Counted from the first letter of the stretch, positions 34,328-43,698 are shown. The stretch is DNA of 64,000 bases from Bradyrhizobium embrapense (GCF_001189235.2 NZ_LFIP02000002.1:1303949-1367948); one strand, 5' to 3'. Program-made: numbers and translations. The notes: generated by a model from the letters alone, not told the origin.

Positions 34328-35157
34328 GCGCGCTCGAGACGAGCGCAACCACATCGCCGCGCGCCTCGGCCGATCGCCGCGTCGAGGTCAAGGGCCTGAG
34401 CAAGTCGTTCCAGCTTGCGAAGACCACGATCGAAGCCGTGCGCGACGTGACGTTCGACGTGCGCCGCGGCGAGTTCGTCGCGCTGCTCGGGCCGTCCGGC
34501 TCGGGCAAGAGCACGGTGCTCAACATGATCGCCTCGCTGATCCGCCCCACCGCCGGCGAGATCCTGATCGACGGCAAGCGCGTCGTCTCCGGCAGAGCGA
34601 CACCCAATGTCGGTTACGTGTTCCAGCGCGATACGTTGTTTCCGTGGCGAACCGTCGCCGATAATATCGGCTACGGGCTGGAGCTGTCCGGCGTGTCGGC
34701 TCGGGAGCGGAAAGAGCGCATCGCGGAATGCGTCGCGCGGGCTGGCTTGAGGGGATTCGAGAACGCCTATCCATCGGCGCTGTCGGGCGGCATGCGGCAG
34801 CGCGCGGCGCTGATGCGGACCTTGATCGTCGAGCCGCAGATCCTGTTGATGGACGAGCCGTTCGGCGCGCTCGACACCCACACCAAGATCGACATGCACG
34901 AGGTGCTGCTCCGGATCTGGGAGCGCGAGCAGCAGACCGTGCTGTTCGTAACCCACGATCTCGGCGAGGCGCTGACCCTGGCCGACCGCATCATCCTGTT
35001 CTCGGCGCGGCCGGGCCGCATCAAGGACATGTTCGCGGTCGATTTCGCCCGTGCGCGCGACGCGGTGAAGGTACGCGAGACCCCGCGTTATGCCGAGCTG
35101 TTCCAACACATCTGGCACTCGCTCGGCGAGGAATTCATCAAGGGCCGCAGCGCATGA
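34324..35157 (+). CDS. NitT/TauT-type ABC transporter ATP-binding protein
   Basis: A 277-residue ATPase. Walker A GPSGSGKST, Q-loop YVFQRDTLFPWRT, signature LSGGMRQRAALMRTL, Walker B ILLMDEPFGALD and the H-loop VLFVTHDLGEALTLADRI are intact; this is closest to the SsuB/TauB/NrtD class. The start is TTG 34324, overlapping the binding-protein stop (TTGA), with VEVKGLSKSF about 20 residues in. The stop overlaps the permease ATG (ATGA). It works at the cytoplasmic face as a dimer with the permease. Confidence 0.92.
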   Translation: MSALETSATTSPRASADRRVEVKGLSKSFQLAKTTIEAVRDVTFDVRRGEFVALLGPSGSGKSTVLNMIASLIRPTAGEILIDGKRVVSGRATPNVGYVFQRDTLFPWRTVADNIGYGLELSGVSARERKERIAECVARAGLRGFENAYPSALSGGMRQRAALMRTLIVEPQILLMDEPFGALDTHTKIDMHEVLLRIWEREQQTVLFVTHDLGEALTLADRIILFSARPGRIKDMFAVDFARARDAVKVRETPRYAELFQHIWHSLGEEFIKGRSA

Positions 35158-36026
35158 GGCGATATAGCACGCTCGGAACGATCGGCTGGCAGGTCCTGAT
35201 CTGCGCCATCGTGCTGTCGGTGTGGCAATGGGGTTATGATCTCCGCGCCAGGCTGCCGTGGCTGGTGCCCGATCTGCTCGACCCCTATTTCATCTCGAAG
35301 CCGTCGATGATCTTCGACAACTTCCTGATCCAGAGTTGCCTGAAATCGAAGCTTGGTGTTTTCAATGGCTGGTTCAACGGCGAGTTCGCAAAGTGCCTGA
35401 CGCGCAACGAGAACAATCTCTGGGCCGCGACGGCGATCACCCTCAAGAACACCTTTTTCGGCTTCATCACCGGCGTGGTCTCTGGCTTCGTCGCTGGGCT
35501 GATCCTCGGACGGTCCGACCGTCTCAGCGCGATCTTCCAGCCCTTCATCACCGCGGTGAATTCGATCCCGCGGATCGCGCTGGCGCCGATCATCGTGCTG
35601 GCGTTCGGGATCGGCGACATGTCGAAGATCGTGACGTCCTGGATTGTCGTGGTGTTCCTGGTGTTCTTCAACACCTTCGAGGGCGCGCGCTCGATCGACG
35701 AGGGCTTTACCAACGCGGCGCGACTGCTCGGCGCCAGCGAGTGGCAGATCACGCGCACCGTGGTGATCCCCTCGACCATGGCCTGGGTGTTCGCCTCGCT
35801 GACGCCGGCGATCTCGTTCGCACTGATCGGCGTCATCGTCGGCGAGTTCATCGGCGCCGAGCGCGGCATCGGCCGCCTGATCATCGAGTCCGAGGCGCGC
35901 GGCGAGGCCTCGGGCATGATGATCGCAGTCGTGGTCTTGATGCTGGTCGGCGTCGTGCTGTCGGCGATCATCTGGCGGCTGCAGGCCTATCTGCTGCGCT
36001 GGCAGCGGCAGCGCAGCGCCGAGTAG
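35154..36026 (+). CDS. NitT/TauT-type ABC transporter permease
   Basis: A 290-residue inner-membrane permease with about six helices. The EAA loop EGFTNAARLLGASEWQITRT, ahead of VVIPSTMAWVFASLTPA, is the ATPase contact site of the SsuC/TauC family. An unusual insertion, about residues 60-90 (SCLKSKLGVFNGWFNGEFAKCLTR), sits between helix 1 and the core and contains two Cys. It starts at ATG 35154, overlapping the ATPase stop. It closes the six-gene leuCDB-like plus importer operon; no convincing T-tailed terminator follows. Confidence 0.9.
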   Translation: MRRYSTLGTIGWQVLICAIVLSVWQWGYDLRARLPWLVPDLLDPYFISKPSMIFDNFLIQSCLKSKLGVFNGWFNGEFAKCLTRNENNLWAATAITLKNTFFGFITGVVSGFVAGLILGRSDRLSAIFQPFITAVNSIPRIALAPIIVLAFGIGDMSKIVTSWIVVVFLVFFNTFEGARSIDEGFTNAARLLGASEWQITRTVVIPSTMAWVFASLTPAISFALIGVIVGEFIGAERGIGRLIIESEARGEASGMMIAVVVLMLVGVVLSAIIWRLQAYLLRWQRQRSAE

Positions 36027-36070
36027 ACCAGGTGGCGCCGTAGCGGCGTATCGGCCGCCACGGCGTGGAT

Positions 36071-36247
36071 CTAAGCTGCGTTTTCCGACGGCGAACTTTC
36101 GCCGTCGAGCCAATCTTGCTCCCTGGCCAGCGCGCGCCAGGCCGCTTCCATGCGCTTGAAGCGGTTGTGGGTCGGCTCGTCACTGGCGTGCTCGGCAAGC
36201 TGCGCGCAGTTCTCTGCATTGTCGAGGAAGTGCTGCGATTGCTTCAT
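36071..36247 (-). CDS. Small conserved-type soluble protein (58 aa)
   Basis: Minus-strand frame starting MKQSQHFLDNAENCAQLAEH and ending GESSPSENAA. It is helical and charged, with a middle PTHNRFKRMEAAWRALAREQ and a DWLDG turn. A strong AGGAGG seven bases upstream of ATG 36247 supports translation. I recall near-identical small proteins repeated through Bradyrhizobium genomes, without known function. It lies between the ABC permease gene and a small exported protein gene. The length is under 60 residues, so automated calls may miss it. Confidence 0.75.
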   Translation of the reverse strand: MKQSQHFLDNAENCAQLAEHASDEPTHNRFKRMEAAWRALAREQDWLDGESSPSENAA

Positions 36248-36465
36248 GGAACGTCCTCCTGTTGGTAAGGACGTGGGACATCAAATCCGGCTATTCAACG
36301 CTTGGAACATGAGCATTTCGCCATACAGGTGAATGCCTGTTCAGCGAGGTTCCGGTGCGATGTTCCGCAAGGCGCGCGTGAGCATCTGCACCATACCCGA
36401 TATAGGAACACTATGTCGCACTCGGCGTTCGTCCCTCACGTCGCAACTGGAGGAGGAGAGACGCC

Positions 36466-36723
36466 ATGAGGAAGTATCTGTTCGCCGCAGCCATGGTCAC
36501 GGCGATCGCATCGCCTGCGTTCGCCGATGAAATCGGTGTCCGCGCCGGTCCCGTCGGCGCCGGCGTGACCGTCGGCCGGGCGCCCGAATATCGCGACCAC
36601 GATCGTGACCGCACCACCGTAATCAGGGAGCGCGAGCCGCGCAGTGACCGAACCACCGTCATCAAGAAGCAGGACGAGTTCGGCAACCGCAGCAAGACCG
36701 TGATCCATCACGACGACGACTGA
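36466..36723 (+). CDS. Small exported, highly charged protein (85 aa)
   Basis: Signal peptide MRKYLFAAAMVTAIASPAFA, then a mature part of about 65 residues: VRAGPVGAGVTVGRAPEYRD and a stretch repeating D-R-T-T-V-I (residues about 48-53 and 61-66) separated by RERE. The C-terminus is acidic with His (VIHHDDD). GGAGGAGGAG precedes ATG. A T-tailed hairpin follows, so it is monocistronic. Such proteins are common in Bradyrhizobium periplasm; function is unknown. Confidence 0.75.
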   Translation: MRKYLFAAAMVTAIASPAFADEIGVRAGPVGAGVTVGRAPEYRDHDRDRTTVIREREPRSDRTTVIKKQDEFGNRSKTVIHHDDD

Positions 36724-36750
36724 CGGCAATCGAAGCCTCGTCTGCAGCAG

Positions 36751-36785
36751 AAGTCCGCCGCTGGATCTGCCGCGGCGGACTTTTC
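36751..36785 (+). terminator. Rho-independent terminator
   Basis: A 10-base perfect stem, aagtccgccg (36751-36760) and cggcggactt (36773-36782), runs into tttt at 36781-36784, 28 bases past the small exported protein stop. It overlaps the end of the convergent small gene at 36784 and may serve both. Confidence 0.75.
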
Positions 36786-36969
36786 ATGAGCGAGGGCTGC
36801 ATACCGCCGATTGGATGTCAGGCCTTTCTCGCTCGACGCTCGTGATCCGGCTGCGGCATTCAGCTGCGAACGCCCGCAGCCGCTCGGCCGTCAGTTGGTC
36901 CAGACCGGTGCGTGCCAGCCGCTCGGCGCGCTCGGCCGCGTCCTTGAGATCGTTGATTGTCGGGCTCAT
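36784..36969 (-). CDS. Small hypothetical protein (61 aa)
   Basis: Predicted all-helical: MSPTINDLKDAAERAERLAR, then TGLDQLTAERLRAFAAECRS. ATG 36969 is favoured by GGAGG five bases upstream; the ATG at 36981 has none. Similar heptad-rich small proteins with an ERAERLAR stretch occur in Bradyrhizobium. It is convergent with the small exported protein gene across a shared terminator. Function unknown. Confidence 0.65.
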   Translation of the reverse strand: MSPTINDLKDAAERAERLARTGLDQLTAERLRAFAAECRSRITSVERERPDIQSAVCSPRS

Positions 36970-37062
36970 GGCTGCCTCCATGTCCAGACAATTTGAATCG
37001 AACTGCGACGTTCCCCGGCCCGTGGAGACGTGGCTAACGGGTGGTTAATCTGGCGCCGATGC

Positions 37063-38604
37063 TCAAGTCACCGGCGCCGGATTGAACAGCGTCAGATCGT
37101 TGTGGATGCCCCACTTGTCCGACCACGGCTTGGTGCGCCCGCTCGCGACGTCGAGGATCAGGCGGAACAGATCCCAGCCGGTTTCCTCGATCGTCTTCTC
37201 GCCGGTCGCGATGCAGCCGGCGTCGAAATCGATCAGGTCCTTCCAGCGGCGCGCCAGCTCGCTGCGGGTTGCGACCTTGATGACGGGCGCGGCGGCGAGG
37301 CCATAGGGCGTGCCGCGACCGGTGGTGAAAACCTGCAGGGTCATGCCGGAGGCGAGCTGCAAGGTGCCGCAGATGAAGTCGCTCGCGGGTGTCGCTGCGA
37401 ACAACATGCCCTTCTGCCGCGCCTTCTCGCCGGGCGACAGCACACCGGCGATCGGGCCCGAGCCCGACTTGACGATCGAGCCGAGTGATTTCTCGACGAT
37501 GTTGGCGAGGCCGCCCTTCTTGTTGCCCGGCGTGGTGTTGGCGCTGCGGTCCGCGCCGCCGCGGGCGAGATAGGCGTCGTACCAGGCCATCTCGCGGATC
37601 AGGGCGCGGCCGACATCCTCGCTCGCGGCGCGGCGAGTCAGCAGCTGGATGGCGTCGCGCACCTCGGTCACTTCCGAGAACATCACGGTGGCGCCCGCGC
37701 GCACCAGCAGGTCTGCGGCGAAGCCGACCGCAGGATTCGCGGTGACGCCGGAAAATGCATCGCTGCCGCCGCATTGCAGGCCGATCACGAGATCGGCGGC
37801 GGGGCAGGTCTCGCGCTGGCGGGCGTTGAGCACCTTCAGGCGGGCCTCCGCCTGGGTCATGATCGCGTCGACGATGGCGCCGAAGCCGTCGAAGGCTTCG
37901 TCCTGCATCCGCACGATGGCATCATTGATGCCTTCGGGCACCAGCCGTTCCGGCGCGAGCTTCTCGCAGCCGAGCCCTATGACCAGGATCTCGCCGCCGA
38001 AATTCGGATTGAGTGCGAGATTCTGCAGCGTGCGGATCGGCACCACGGCATCGGGCGCCGTGATCGCGACGCCGCAGCCATAGGCGTGGGTCAGCGGCAC
38101 GACGTCGTCGACATTGGGATATTTCGGCAGCAGCTCGGCGCGGATGCGCTTGACCGCATATTCCATGGTGCCCTTGACGCATTGCACCGACGAGGAGATG
38201 CCGAGGATGTTCTTGGTGCCGACCGAGCCGTCGCGGTTGCGATAGCCTTCGAAGGTAAAGCCTTCGAGCGGCGGCAGCGCCGGCGGCACGGCGGTTGCGA
38301 TCTCGAGCTGATCCAGCGGCGGCGCGTCGGGCATGCGGATGCGCGCCTCGTCGACCCATTCGCCGGCCAGGATCGGCGACAGCGCATGGCCGATCACCTC
38401 GCCATAGCGGATGATCGGCGCGCCCTCGGCGATGTCTTGCAGCGCGGTCTTGTGGCCCTGCGGCACGTAGGCGCGAAGCGTCAGGCCGCAAGCGAAGCGC
38501 GAGCCGGCAGGCAGGCCGAAATCATTCACCACGATCGCGACATTGTCGCGCGCGTTGAGCTTGATGTAGCGGGGCTGCTCCTGCGCGCCGATCGACTGGT
38601 CCAT
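37063..38604 (-). CDS. garD: UxaA/GarD-family hydro-lyase, probable galactarate dehydratase
   Basis: A 513-residue metal-dependent dehydratase. The N-terminal SAF domain (about residues 15-90) contains [15 protein letters not shown]. The catalytic part has [33 protein letters not shown] and [12 protein letters not shown], with conserved Cys, and [20 protein letters not shown]. It would convert galactarate (or altronate) to the 2-keto-3-deoxy acid. Context decides for galactarate: glucarate dehydratase, kdgD, the semialdehyde dehydrogenase and a GudP-type carrier are upstream on the same strand. A palindromic repeat separates it from the dehydrogenase gene, so it may have its own promoter. Confidence 0.85.
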   Translation of the reverse strand: MDQSIGAQEQPRYIKLNARDNVAIVVNDFGLPAGSRFACGLTLRAYVPQGHKTALQDIAEGAPIIRYGEVIGHALSPILAGEWVDEARIRMPDAPPLDQLEIATAVPPALPPLEGFTFEGYRNRDGSVGTKNILGISSSVQCVKGTMEYAVKRIRAELLPKYPNVDDVVPLTHAYGCGVAITAPDAVVPIRTLQNLALNPNFGGEILVIGLGCEKLAPERLVPEGINDAIVRMQDEAFDGFGAIVDAIMTQAEARLKVLNARQRETCPAADLVIGLQCGGSDAFSGVTANPAVGFAADLLVRAGATVMFSEVTEVRDAIQLLTRRAASEDVGRALIREMAWYDAYLARGGADRSANTTPGNKKGGLANIVEKSLGSIVKSGSGPIAGVLSPGEKARQKGMLFAATPASDFICGTLQLASGMTLQVFTTGRGTPYGLAAAPVIKVATRSELARRWKDLIDFDAGCIATGEKTIEETGWDLFRLILDVASGRTKPWSDKWGIHNDLTLFNPAPVT

Positions 38605-38620
38605 GAGGGCTCCCGGATTT

Positions 38621-38705
38621 GTAGGGCGGGTTAGCCGAAGGCGTAACCCGCCATGCTTGGTGTGCGGTGCCGATGGTGGATTGCGCTGACGTTAGTCCAC
38701 CCTAC
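38621..38705. repeat. Palindromic intergenic repeat between garD and the dehydrogenase gene
   Basis: Outer gtaggg (38621-38626) and ccctac (38700-38705) enclose gcgggtta (38626-38633) with taacccgc (38644-38651), plus a second hairpin from ggtgga and tccacc. It is of the 'GTAGGG-GGGTTA' type scattered in Bradyrhizobium intergenic regions. Confidence 0.6.
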
Positions 38706-38710
38706 GATTC

Positions 38711-40159
38711 TCAACCCGGGAATGTATAGGCCGTCTTCACCGTGGTGTAGAACTCGCGGGCGTAGGCGCCTTGTTCGCGAGCGCCGTAGCTCGAGCCTTT
38801 GCGGCCGCCGAACGGCACGTGATAGTCGACGCCGGCGGTCGGCAGATTGACCATCACCATGCCGGCCTCGCTGTTGCGCTTGTAGTGCGAGGCGTATTTC
38901 AGGCTCGTGGTGCAGATGCCCGAGGCGAGGCCGAATTCGGTATCGTTGGAGATCGCCAGCGCCTCCTCATAATCCTTGGCGCGGATCACGCAGGCGACCG
39001 GTCCGAAGATCTCCTCGCGGGCGATGCGCATCTGGTTGTTGGCCTCGGTGAACAGCGCCGGCTGCAGATAGAAGCCGGGCGTCTCGCGGTTCAGCAGCTC
39101 GCCGCCCCAATGCAGGCGGGCGCCCTCGTCCTGTCCGATCTTGATGTAGCGGAGGTCCTGGTCGAGCTGGCTCTGGTCGACCACAGGGCCGACATGCACG
39201 CCGCTCTTCAGCGCGTCATCCACCGCAAGCCCCTTCATCCGCTCGGTCATCGCATCGACGAAGCGATCATGAATGCCTGCGGTGACGATCAGGCGCGAAG
39301 AGGCCGTGCAGCGCTGGCCGGTCGAGAAATAGGCGCCGTTGACCGCGACCTCGACGGCGACCTTGACGTCGGCGTCGTCGAGCACGACCAGCGGGTTCTT
39401 GCCGCCCATCTCGAGCTGGAACTTCTTCATCGGATTGGAGAGCACGCAGGCCTGCGCGATCTTGCGACCGGTCTGCACCGAGCCGGTGAACGAGATCGCG
39501 GCAACGTCGGGATGATCGAGCAGCGTCTGGCCGACCACCGAGCCCGAGCCGACCACAAGGTTGAACACGCCGGCCGGAATCCCGGAGCGCGCGATGATCT
39601 CGGACAGCGCATGCGCGGAGCCCGGAACCAGCTCGGCCGGCTTGAACACCACCGTGTTGCCGTAGCAGAGCGCCGGCGCGATCTTCCAGGCCGGGATCGC
39701 GATCGGGAAATTCCACGGCGTGATCATGCCGACGACGCCGACCGGTTCGCGGGTGATCTCGACATCGAGACCGGGGCGCACCGATGCGCCCTTCTCGCCC
39801 ATCAGCCGCAGCGCCTCGCCGGCGAAGAACGCGAAGATCTGCCCGGCGCGCGCCACCTCGCCGATGCCCTCGGGGAGCGTCTTGCCTTCCTCGCGCGCCA
39901 GCAGGCGGCCGAGTTCTTCCTTGCGGGCGAGGATTTCGACGGAGATTTTGGTCAGCGCGTCGAAGCGCTCCTGCGGTGTCGAGCGCGCCCAGGCCGGGAA
40001 GGCGGCCTTCGCCGCGGCGATCGCCTTTTCGGTCTGCGCCTTGTCGGCCTTGGCGTATTCGCCGACCACGTCCTTGGTGTTGGAGGGGTTGATGTCCCGC
40101 GTGATGCTTGTTCCGTCGACCCATTCGCCGGCGATGAAGTTCTTCTGGTGAGCGGTCAT
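38711..40159 (-). CDS. 2,5-dioxovalerate (2-oxoglutarate semialdehyde) dehydrogenase
   Basis: A 482-residue NAD(P)-dependent aldehyde dehydrogenase. TPWNFPIAIPAWKIAPALC is the cofactor entry strand, GSVQTGRKIAQAC the loop, LEMGGKNP holds the general base Glu, FSTGQRCTASSR the catalytic Cys, and EEIFGPVA the C-terminal signature. Placed between glucarate dehydratase and galactarate dehydratase and after kdgD, it should oxidise 2,5-dioxopentanoate to 2-oxoglutarate, the last step of aldarate breakdown. Start ATG 40159 (MTAHQKNF) follows TTGGAGAG; the TTG four codons upstream is part of that ribosome site. Confidence 0.9.
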   Translation of the reverse strand: MTAHQKNFIAGEWVDGTSITRDINPSNTKDVVGEYAKADKAQTEKAIAAAKAAFPAWARSTPQERFDALTKISVEILARKEELGRLLAREEGKTLPEGIGEVARAGQIFAFFAGEALRLMGEKGASVRPGLDVEITREPVGVVGMITPWNFPIAIPAWKIAPALCYGNTVVFKPAELVPGSAHALSEIIARSGIPAGVFNLVVGSGSVVGQTLLDHPDVAAISFTGSVQTGRKIAQACVLSNPMKKFQLEMGGKNPLVVLDDADVKVAVEVAVNGAYFSTGQRCTASSRLIVTAGIHDRFVDAMTERMKGLAVDDALKSGVHVGPVVDQSQLDQDLRYIKIGQDEGARLHWGGELLNRETPGFYLQPALFTEANNQMRIAREEIFGPVACVIRAKDYEEALAISNDTEFGLASGICTTSLKYASHYKRNSEAGMVMVNLPTAGVDYHVPFGGRKGSSYGAREQGAYAREFYTTVKTAYTFPG

Positions 40160-40180
40160 GTTTCTCTCCAACCTTTCTTG

Positions 40181-41536
40181 TTAGCGCACGAGGCAGGGAC
40201 GCTTGTCGTCGAAAGTCCAGCCCGGGATCAGGAACTGCATGGCCAGCGCATCGTCGCGGGCGCCGAGGCCATGCTGCTTGTATAGCGCGTTCGCCGCCTC
40301 GATGGCACCGCGATCGAGCTCGATGCCGAGGCCGGGCCGATCCGGCATCGCGATCTTGCCGCCCCTGATCAGCAGCGGCTCCCTGGTCAACGCCTGGCCG
40401 TCCTGCCAGATCCAGTGGGTGTCGATCGCGGTCACCTTGCCGGGCGCGGCGGCGCCGACATGGGTGAACATCGCCAGTGAAATATCGAAATGGTTGTTGG
40501 AGTGCGAGCCCCAGGTCAGGCCGTTGTCGCGACAGGTCTGCGCCACCCGCACCGAGCCCTGCATGGTCCAGAAATGCGGATCGGCGAGCGGAATGTCGAC
40601 CGCGCCGAGCCGCAGCGCGTGGCTGAGCTGGCGCCAGTCGGTCGCGATCATGTTGGTCGCGGTCGGCAGTCCGGTGGCGCGGCGGAACTCGGCCATGATC
40701 TCGCGGCCGGAGAAGCCGGCCTCGGCGCCGCAGGGATCCTCGGCATAGGCAAGCACGCCATGCATGTTGCTGCAAAGCCGGGTCGCCTCGTCGAGCGACC
40801 AGGCGCCGTTCGGGTCGAGCGTGACGCGGGCCTTGGGGAAGCGCTTTGCAATCGCGGTGACGGCCTCGATCTCCTCTTCGCCCCTGAGCACGCCGCCCTT
40901 GAGCTTGAAATCGGCGAAGCCGTAATGCGCCTGCGTCGCCTCGGCGAGCCGCACGATCGCCTCCGGCGTCATCGCCGCCTGATGGCGCAGATTGAACCAG
41001 TCAGGCTTGCCGGTCTCGCCCTCGACGTAAGGCAGGTTGGTCTTCTGGCGATCGCCGACGAAGAAGAGGTAGCCGAGCGTCTCGACGCTGGCGCGCTGCT
41101 GGCCTTCGCCGAGCAAGGCTGCGACCGGGAGATCGAGGTGCTGGCCGAGCAGATCGAGCAGCGCGGATTCCACCGCGGTCACCGCATGGATGGTGACGCG
41201 CAGGTCGAAGGTCTGCTTGCCGCGGCCGCCGGCGTCGCGGTCGGCGAAGGCCTGGCGCATCGAGGCCAGGATGTTGTTGCACCCTCCGATGGTCTGGCCG
41301 ACCACGAGGTCGCGGGCGTCCTCGAGCGTCTTCCTGATCTTCTCGCCGCCCGGCACCTCGCCGACGCCGGTGTGGCCGGAGTTGTCGGTGAGGATGACGA
41401 GGTTGCGGGTGAAGAACGGCGCGTGCGCGCCGCTCAGATTGAGGAGCATGCCGTCGCGGCCGGCGACCGGGATCACCTCCATCGCCGTGACGACGGGGGC
41501 GCCGGCAAAGCCGCTGCGGATCGTGTCTTGAATCAT
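40181..41536 (-). CDS. gudD: Glucarate dehydratase
   Basis: A 451-residue enolase-superfamily dehydratase that converts D-glucarate (and L-idarate) to 5-dehydro-4-deoxyglucarate. KLKG (the KxK pair), [16 protein letters not shown] and SHSNNHFD carry the acid/base Lys, Mg ligands and catalytic His/Asp expected of GlucD; N-terminal [15 protein letters not shown] and C-terminal [10 protein letters not shown] fit too. AGGGAGGAG is directly upstream of ATG. kdgD precedes it by 31 bases and the semialdehyde dehydrogenase follows by 21, so they are one transcript. Confidence 0.93.
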   Translation of the reverse strand: MIQDTIRSGFAGAPVVTAMEVIPVAGRDGMLLNLSGAHAPFFTRNLVILTDNSGHTGVGEVPGGEKIRKTLEDARDLVVGQTIGGCNNILASMRQAFADRDAGGRGKQTFDLRVTIHAVTAVESALLDLLGQHLDLPVAALLGEGQQRASVETLGYLFFVGDRQKTNLPYVEGETGKPDWFNLRHQAAMTPEAIVRLAEATQAHYGFADFKLKGGVLRGEEEIEAVTAIAKRFPKARVTLDPNGAWSLDEATRLCSNMHGVLAYAEDPCGAEAGFSGREIMAEFRRATGLPTATNMIATDWRQLSHALRLGAVDIPLADPHFWTMQGSVRVAQTCRDNGLTWGSHSNNHFDISLAMFTHVGAAAPGKVTAIDTHWIWQDGQALTREPLLIRGGKIAMPDRPGLGIELDRGAIEAANALYKQHGLGARDDALAMQFLIPGWTFDDKRPCLVR

Positions 41537-41567
41537 CTGCTCCTCCCTTTGTTGTTTGTCGTCCGGC

Positions 41568-42509
41568 TTATTCCGCCGCCTGCTGGGTCGCGGCCTGCGG
41601 CAGCTTCGCCACCAGCGCCGCGAGTTCGGCGATCTCCTGCTCGGTGAGATCGGTCAGCGGCAGCCGCACCGGGCCGGAATCGCGGCCGATCACCTTCATG
41701 CCGGCCTTGATGATCGACACCGCGTAGCCCTTCTTGCGGTTGCGTATCGCGATCAGCGGCAGGATGAAATCCTTCAACCCCGCATGGATGGTCTGATGAT
41801 CGCGCCGGCGCACCGCGGCGTAGAATCTTGTCGCAAATTCCGGCACGAAGTTGAACACTGCCGACGAATAAGTCGTCACGCCCATGTCGAGATAGGGCAG
41901 CGCGAAGGTTTCCGCCGTCGGCAGGCCGCCGATATAGGTCAGGCGGTCGCCGAGCTTGGTGTAGACGCGGGTCATCAGCTCGATGTCGCCGATGCCGTCC
42001 TTGTAGCCGACGAGGTTCGGGCAGCGCTCGCACAGCCGCGCCAGCGCATCGGGCTGCAGGATCGCATTGTCGCGATTGTAGACGATGACGCCGATCTTCA
42101 CCGACGAGCACACCGCCTCGACATGGGCGGCAAGGCCGTCCTGCTCGGCATGGATGAGATAAGGCGGCAGCAGCAAGAGGCCGTCGGCGCCCGCCTTCTC
42201 GGCACCGATTGCGATCTCGCGCGCAATCGCGGTGCCGTAGCCGGTGCCGGCCAGCACGGGAACGCGGCCCTTGGTCTCGTCGACTGCGATCTTCACGACA
42301 TGGGGAACTTCAGCCGGCGTCAGCGAGAAGAACTCGCCGGTGCCGCCGGCGGCGAACAGGCCGGCGACGTCATAGCCGCACAGCCAGTCCATGTTGGCGC
42401 GATAGGTCGCCTCGTCGAACGAATAGTCAGGCTTGAACGGGGTCACGGGAAAAGACAGGAGGCCGCTACCGATTCTGGCAGCCATCTCCTGAGGGGTCAT
42501 CTTGCTCAT
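41568..42509 (-). CDS. kdgD: 5-dehydro-4-deoxyglucarate dehydratase
   Basis: A 313-residue TIM-barrel of the DHDPS/NAL family that dehydrates and decarboxylates 5-keto-4-deoxyglucarate to 2,5-dioxopentanoate. [47 protein letters not shown] (Tyr) and [10 protein letters not shown] (Schiff-base Lys) are the defining features. GAGGAG precedes ATG 42509. It is first of the kdgD-gudD-dehydrogenase unit, downstream of a LysR gene on the same strand. The Ala/Gln-rich C-terminus ATQQAAE is dispensable. Confidence 0.93.
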   Translation of the reverse strand: MSKMTPQEMAARIGSGLLSFPVTPFKPDYSFDEATYRANMDWLCGYDVAGLFAAGGTGEFFSLTPAEVPHVVKIAVDETKGRVPVLAGTGYGTAIAREIAIGAEKAGADGLLLLPPYLIHAEQDGLAAHVEAVCSSVKIGVIVYNRDNAILQPDALARLCERCPNLVGYKDGIGDIELMTRVYTKLGDRLTYIGGLPTAETFALPYLDMGVTTYSSAVFNFVPEFATRFYAAVRRRDHQTIHAGLKDFILPLIAIRNRKKGYAVSIIKAGMKVIGRDSGPVRLPLTDLTEQEIAELAALVAKLPQAATQQAAE

Positions 42510-42636
42510 GGCGCCACTCCTCGAATGATATTGGGATAAGGGATGCGCGAGCAGCGCGCGTCCACGGCCGATTTCTTAAGGGTAGCTTCGATGCGCGTCC
42601 AAGCCAATCGCGGTATCAAGCGATGCGCAATCTGCA

Positions 42637-43590
42637 TCAATCGCCGCGCAAATGCGGGGCCGCGAGTTCGCTGGCGATCTCGATCAGGGACGGCAGCAAC
42701 TGGTTCTCGTGATCGCGCCGCCATACCATGAACAACTCGACCGGCACCGGCGTGCGCAGCTTTAGTGGCTTCAGCCGGACGTCGGCGATTTTGAGGCTGG
42801 CAGCGGCTTCCGGCACGATCGCGACGCCGAGCCCGGCGCGAACCATCGCGAGGATCGAGTGGATCTGGCTGAGATGCTGCACATAGCGCGGCAGCACGTC
42901 GGCGCGTGTGAACAGCGATACCAGCAGGTCGTGGAAGTAGCGCGCCTCATAGGGCGAATACATCACGAAGGGCTGGTCGTCGAAATCCTTGATGCTGACG
43001 GTGCCGGCTGTGGCCAGCGGATGTTTCTTCGGGATCGCAGCGAGCAGCGGCTCGGCCACGACGCGCCGGCTGGCGAATTCCGGCCGCGCGATCGGCGGGC
43101 GCAACAGGCCGGCATCGATCTGACCGGTGGTGAGCGCCTCGAACTGATCGCCGGACACCATCTCTTTCAGGGAAAAATCGACCTCGGGCAGGCGGGAACG
43201 GGCGGCTGCGATCAGATCGGGCAGGAAGCCGTAAGCGGCGGCGGCCGTGAAGCCGATCTTGAGCGAGCCGGTCTTGCCGAGCGCGATGCGGCGGGCGACT
43301 TGCGAAGCGGATTCTGCGAGCTTGAGGATGCGCCGCGCCTCTGGCAGGAAACTGCGTCCCGCCGGGGTCAGCCGCACCGAACGGCTGGTCCGCTCCAGCA
43401 GCGGCGCGTCGATGATGTGCTCGAGCACCTGGATCTGCCGGCTGAGCGGCGGCTGCGTCATGTTGAGCCGCGCCGCGGCGCGGCCGAAGTGCAATTCCTC
43501 GGCCACGGTGACGAAACAGCGGAGCTGGTTCAGGTCGAACATCGATGCTAGCCTGGAATGGATCGGTCGAGGATTTGTTCGTTCTAGCAT
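42637..43590 (-). CDS. LysR-family regulator of the aldarate cluster
   Basis: A 317-residue LTTR. HTH FGRAAARLNMTQPPLSRQIQ, wing LLERTSRSVRLTPAG, effector domain SLKIGFTAAAAYGFLPDLIA and a late GLGVAIVPEA. Two starts compete: ATG 43590 (MLERTNPRP), with GGGAGG five bases upstream, and ATG 43542 (MFDLNQLRCF), where family homology begins but no ribosome site is seen. I take 43590. A perfect 12-base inverted repeat spans both starts. It lies between gudP and kdgD, all on the minus strand, and probably activates the module in response to glucarate or galactarate. Confidence 0.85.
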   Translation of the reverse strand: MLERTNPRPIHSRLASMFDLNQLRCFVTVAEELHFGRAAARLNMTQPPLSRQIQVLEHIIDAPLLERTSRSVRLTPAGRSFLPEARRILKLAESASQVARRIALGKTGSLKIGFTAAAAYGFLPDLIAAARSRLPEVDFSLKEMVSGDQFEALTTGQIDAGLLRPPIARPEFASRRVVAEPLLAAIPKKHPLATAGTVSIKDFDDQPFVMYSPYEARYFHDLLVSLFTRADVLPRYVQHLSQIHSILAMVRAGLGVAIVPEAAASLKIADVRLKPLKLRTPVPVELFMVWRRDHENQLLPSLIEIASELAAPHLRGD

Positions 43591-43595
43591 CGATG
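43540..43595. promoter_or_regulatory. 12-base inverted repeat covering both possible lysR starts
   Basis: catcgatgctag (43540-43551) and ctagcatcgatg (43584-43595) are perfect complements around a 32-base spacer. Each arm contains one of the candidate start codons of the LysR gene, and the second abuts its ribosome site. It may be a DNA operator for autoregulation or an mRNA hairpin masking translation starts. Confidence 0.55.
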
Positions 43596-43632
43596 CCTCC
43601 CACTGGCCAAGAAGACGAACAAGCAGACAAAG

Positions 43633-43652
43633 ACGGCGGCCGAAGCCGCCGT
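43633..43652 (-). terminator. UUCG-loop hairpin after gudP
   Basis: An 8-base stem, acggcggc (43633-43640) and gccgccgt (43645-43652), has cgaa between, which reads as a TTCG tetraloop on the minus strand and is followed by CTTTGTCTGC. It lies 46 bases past the gudP stop, so it may partly terminate gudP before lysR. Confidence 0.55.
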
Positions 43653-43698
43653 TGATCTGTTGTTGCAACTCGCGGCAGCCTTATTGCCTAGACTTTGC

